Part shown: positions 4,786 to 5,241 of the stretch, piece by piece
How positions within the stretch are numbered: position 1 is the stretch's first letter
Layout of the letters: each line of letters begins with the position of its first letter
Assembly: GCA_934716995.1 (NCBI GenBank)
Contig: CAKUYO010000083.1
Coordinates: forward strand, 1-5,241
From: an uncultured Bacteroidales bacterium
GTDB taxonomy: Bacteria > Bacteroidota > Bacteroidia > Bacteroidales > Paludibacteraceae
Direction: 5' to 3'
Length of the DNA: 5,241 nt
Program-made: the position numbers and the translations under genes
Notes under the pieces: model-generated
What the model was told of the DNA's origin: nothing
Databases searched by the model: none
Seen by the model: the letters and a program-made list of their open reading frames with translations, nothing else

Positions 4786-5220
4786 ATGAAAAAAGCACTA
4801 TCCTTAGTTTTCGTGCTAATCTTAATGCTTGGATTCGTTGCCTGCAAATCAAATGAAACGGGCGACATTGACACTTTCGCGCCAAACGAAAATAGTTCCG
4901 GCGTAGAAAGCATTGCTTTGGGGATTCAAACTGTTGAGTTGTGCCTTGACGCAGTTTCCGATGATGCTCAACAGACGGAAGAATTTCTCAGTACAAACAC
5001 GACAAAAATTGTTGTGTCTGCGAAGAACATGGAGCGGTCTGCGGAAGTAGAGTTGTTTCTGTATTCGAAGGAAAACACAACCGAGCCTATCTTATATGCG
5101 ACTCTCACAAAAAGCGCCGCAACGGTTACATTTTCAAATCTGACCTCTGCCACAGCTTACAAGGTTGCTGGGAAAATCAATAACGGAACTACATCAGTCA
5201 CCCTAACAATAACAGACTGA
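4786..5220 (+). CDS. small secreted lipoprotein, FN3-like C-terminus
   Basis: This 144-aa protein begins with a lipoprotein signal peptide: MKK, a hydrophobic core (ALSLVFVLILMLGFVA) and Cys20 in a GFVAC lipobox, followed by KSNETG. Phe at the -3 position is less common than Leu but tolerated. The mature protein of about 125 residues would be attached to the outer face of the cell membrane. Residues 21-70 are low-complexity and acidic, typical of a linker. From about 72 to the end the sequence alternates beta-strand-like stretches (TKIVVSAKN, EVELFLYS, ILYATLT, ATVTFSNLTSATAYKVAGKI, TSVTLTITD), and the NLTSATAYKV pattern resembles the end of fibronectin-type-III-like sandwiches. The function is unknown. 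The start ATG at 4786 lies seven bases after AAAGGAGGT; an in-frame start 16 codons upstream has no such site. The gene lies 68 bases beyond the insertion sequence and is AT-richer than the left edge of the window. Confidence 0.85.
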   Translation: MKKALSLVFVLILMLGFVACKSNETGDIDTFAPNENSSGVESIALGIQTVELCLDAVSDDAQQTEEFLSTNTTKIVVSAKNMERSAEVELFLYSKENTTEPILYATLTKSAATVTFSNLTSATAYKVAGKINNGTTSVTLTITD

Positions 5221-5241
5221 TAAAATATACGAAAACGCCGC

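Noticed and set aside
1..5241. CRISPR array, tRNA or rRNA
   Set aside because: No regularly spaced repeats, cloverleaf-like sequence or conserved ribosomal RNA segment was seen on either strand.

Overview
The window looks like accessory DNA from a spore-forming Clostridia-class Firmicute, possibly an Oscillospiraceae-like gut lineage. The evidence is a GC-rich SpoIID/LytB-domain gene at the left edge, strong AGGAGG-type ribosome binding sites, and neighbours with clearly different base composition. The genus is inference; nothing in the window fixes it.

Layout. Bases 1-276 are the 3' end of a SpoIID-like sporulation peptidoglycan hydrolase gene; its last codons lose the GC-rich character of the rest, as if an insertion junction were near. 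Bases 277-393 are an AT-rich leader containing a near-perfect hairpin (353-386) that covers the ribosome binding site of the next gene. Two small plus-strand genes of unknown function follow (394-708 and 729-1118), separated by 20 bases that include an 8-G tract serving as the second gene's Shine-Dalgarno region. They converge on a minus-strand gene (1204-2394) for a membrane-anchored erythromycin-esterase-superfamily protein that lacks one of the family's key acidic residues. A strong bidirectional terminator (1151-1192) separates the two directions.

Bases 2460-4717 appear to be one insertion sequence of ISL3 type. It is bounded by imperfect 17-bp inverted repeats (15 of 17 match) found by reading both ends. 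It carries a 540-aa ISL3-family DDE transposase with zinc finger and, one base after its stop codon, a 75-aa RelB/DinJ-like ribbon-helix-helix protein with no toxin partner. The leader upstream of the transposase has a plausible promoter, two copies of the 8-bp palindrome GGTATACC (one at the predicted transcription start, one overlapping the ribosome binding site) and three AGTTTT repeats. The most interesting hypothesis is that the orphan antitoxin-like protein is a transposon-encoded repressor, or that the two palindromes pair in the mRNA to hide the ribosome binding site. Bases 4786-5220 encode a small lipoprotein that may be transcribed from a promoter in the right end of the element.

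How they work together. There is no single pathway here. The window is a mosaic of a chromosomal sporulation gene, an unknown two-gene cassette, a possible esterase, a mobile element with its own candidate regulator, and a lipoprotein gene. No CRISPR array, tRNA or rRNA was seen.
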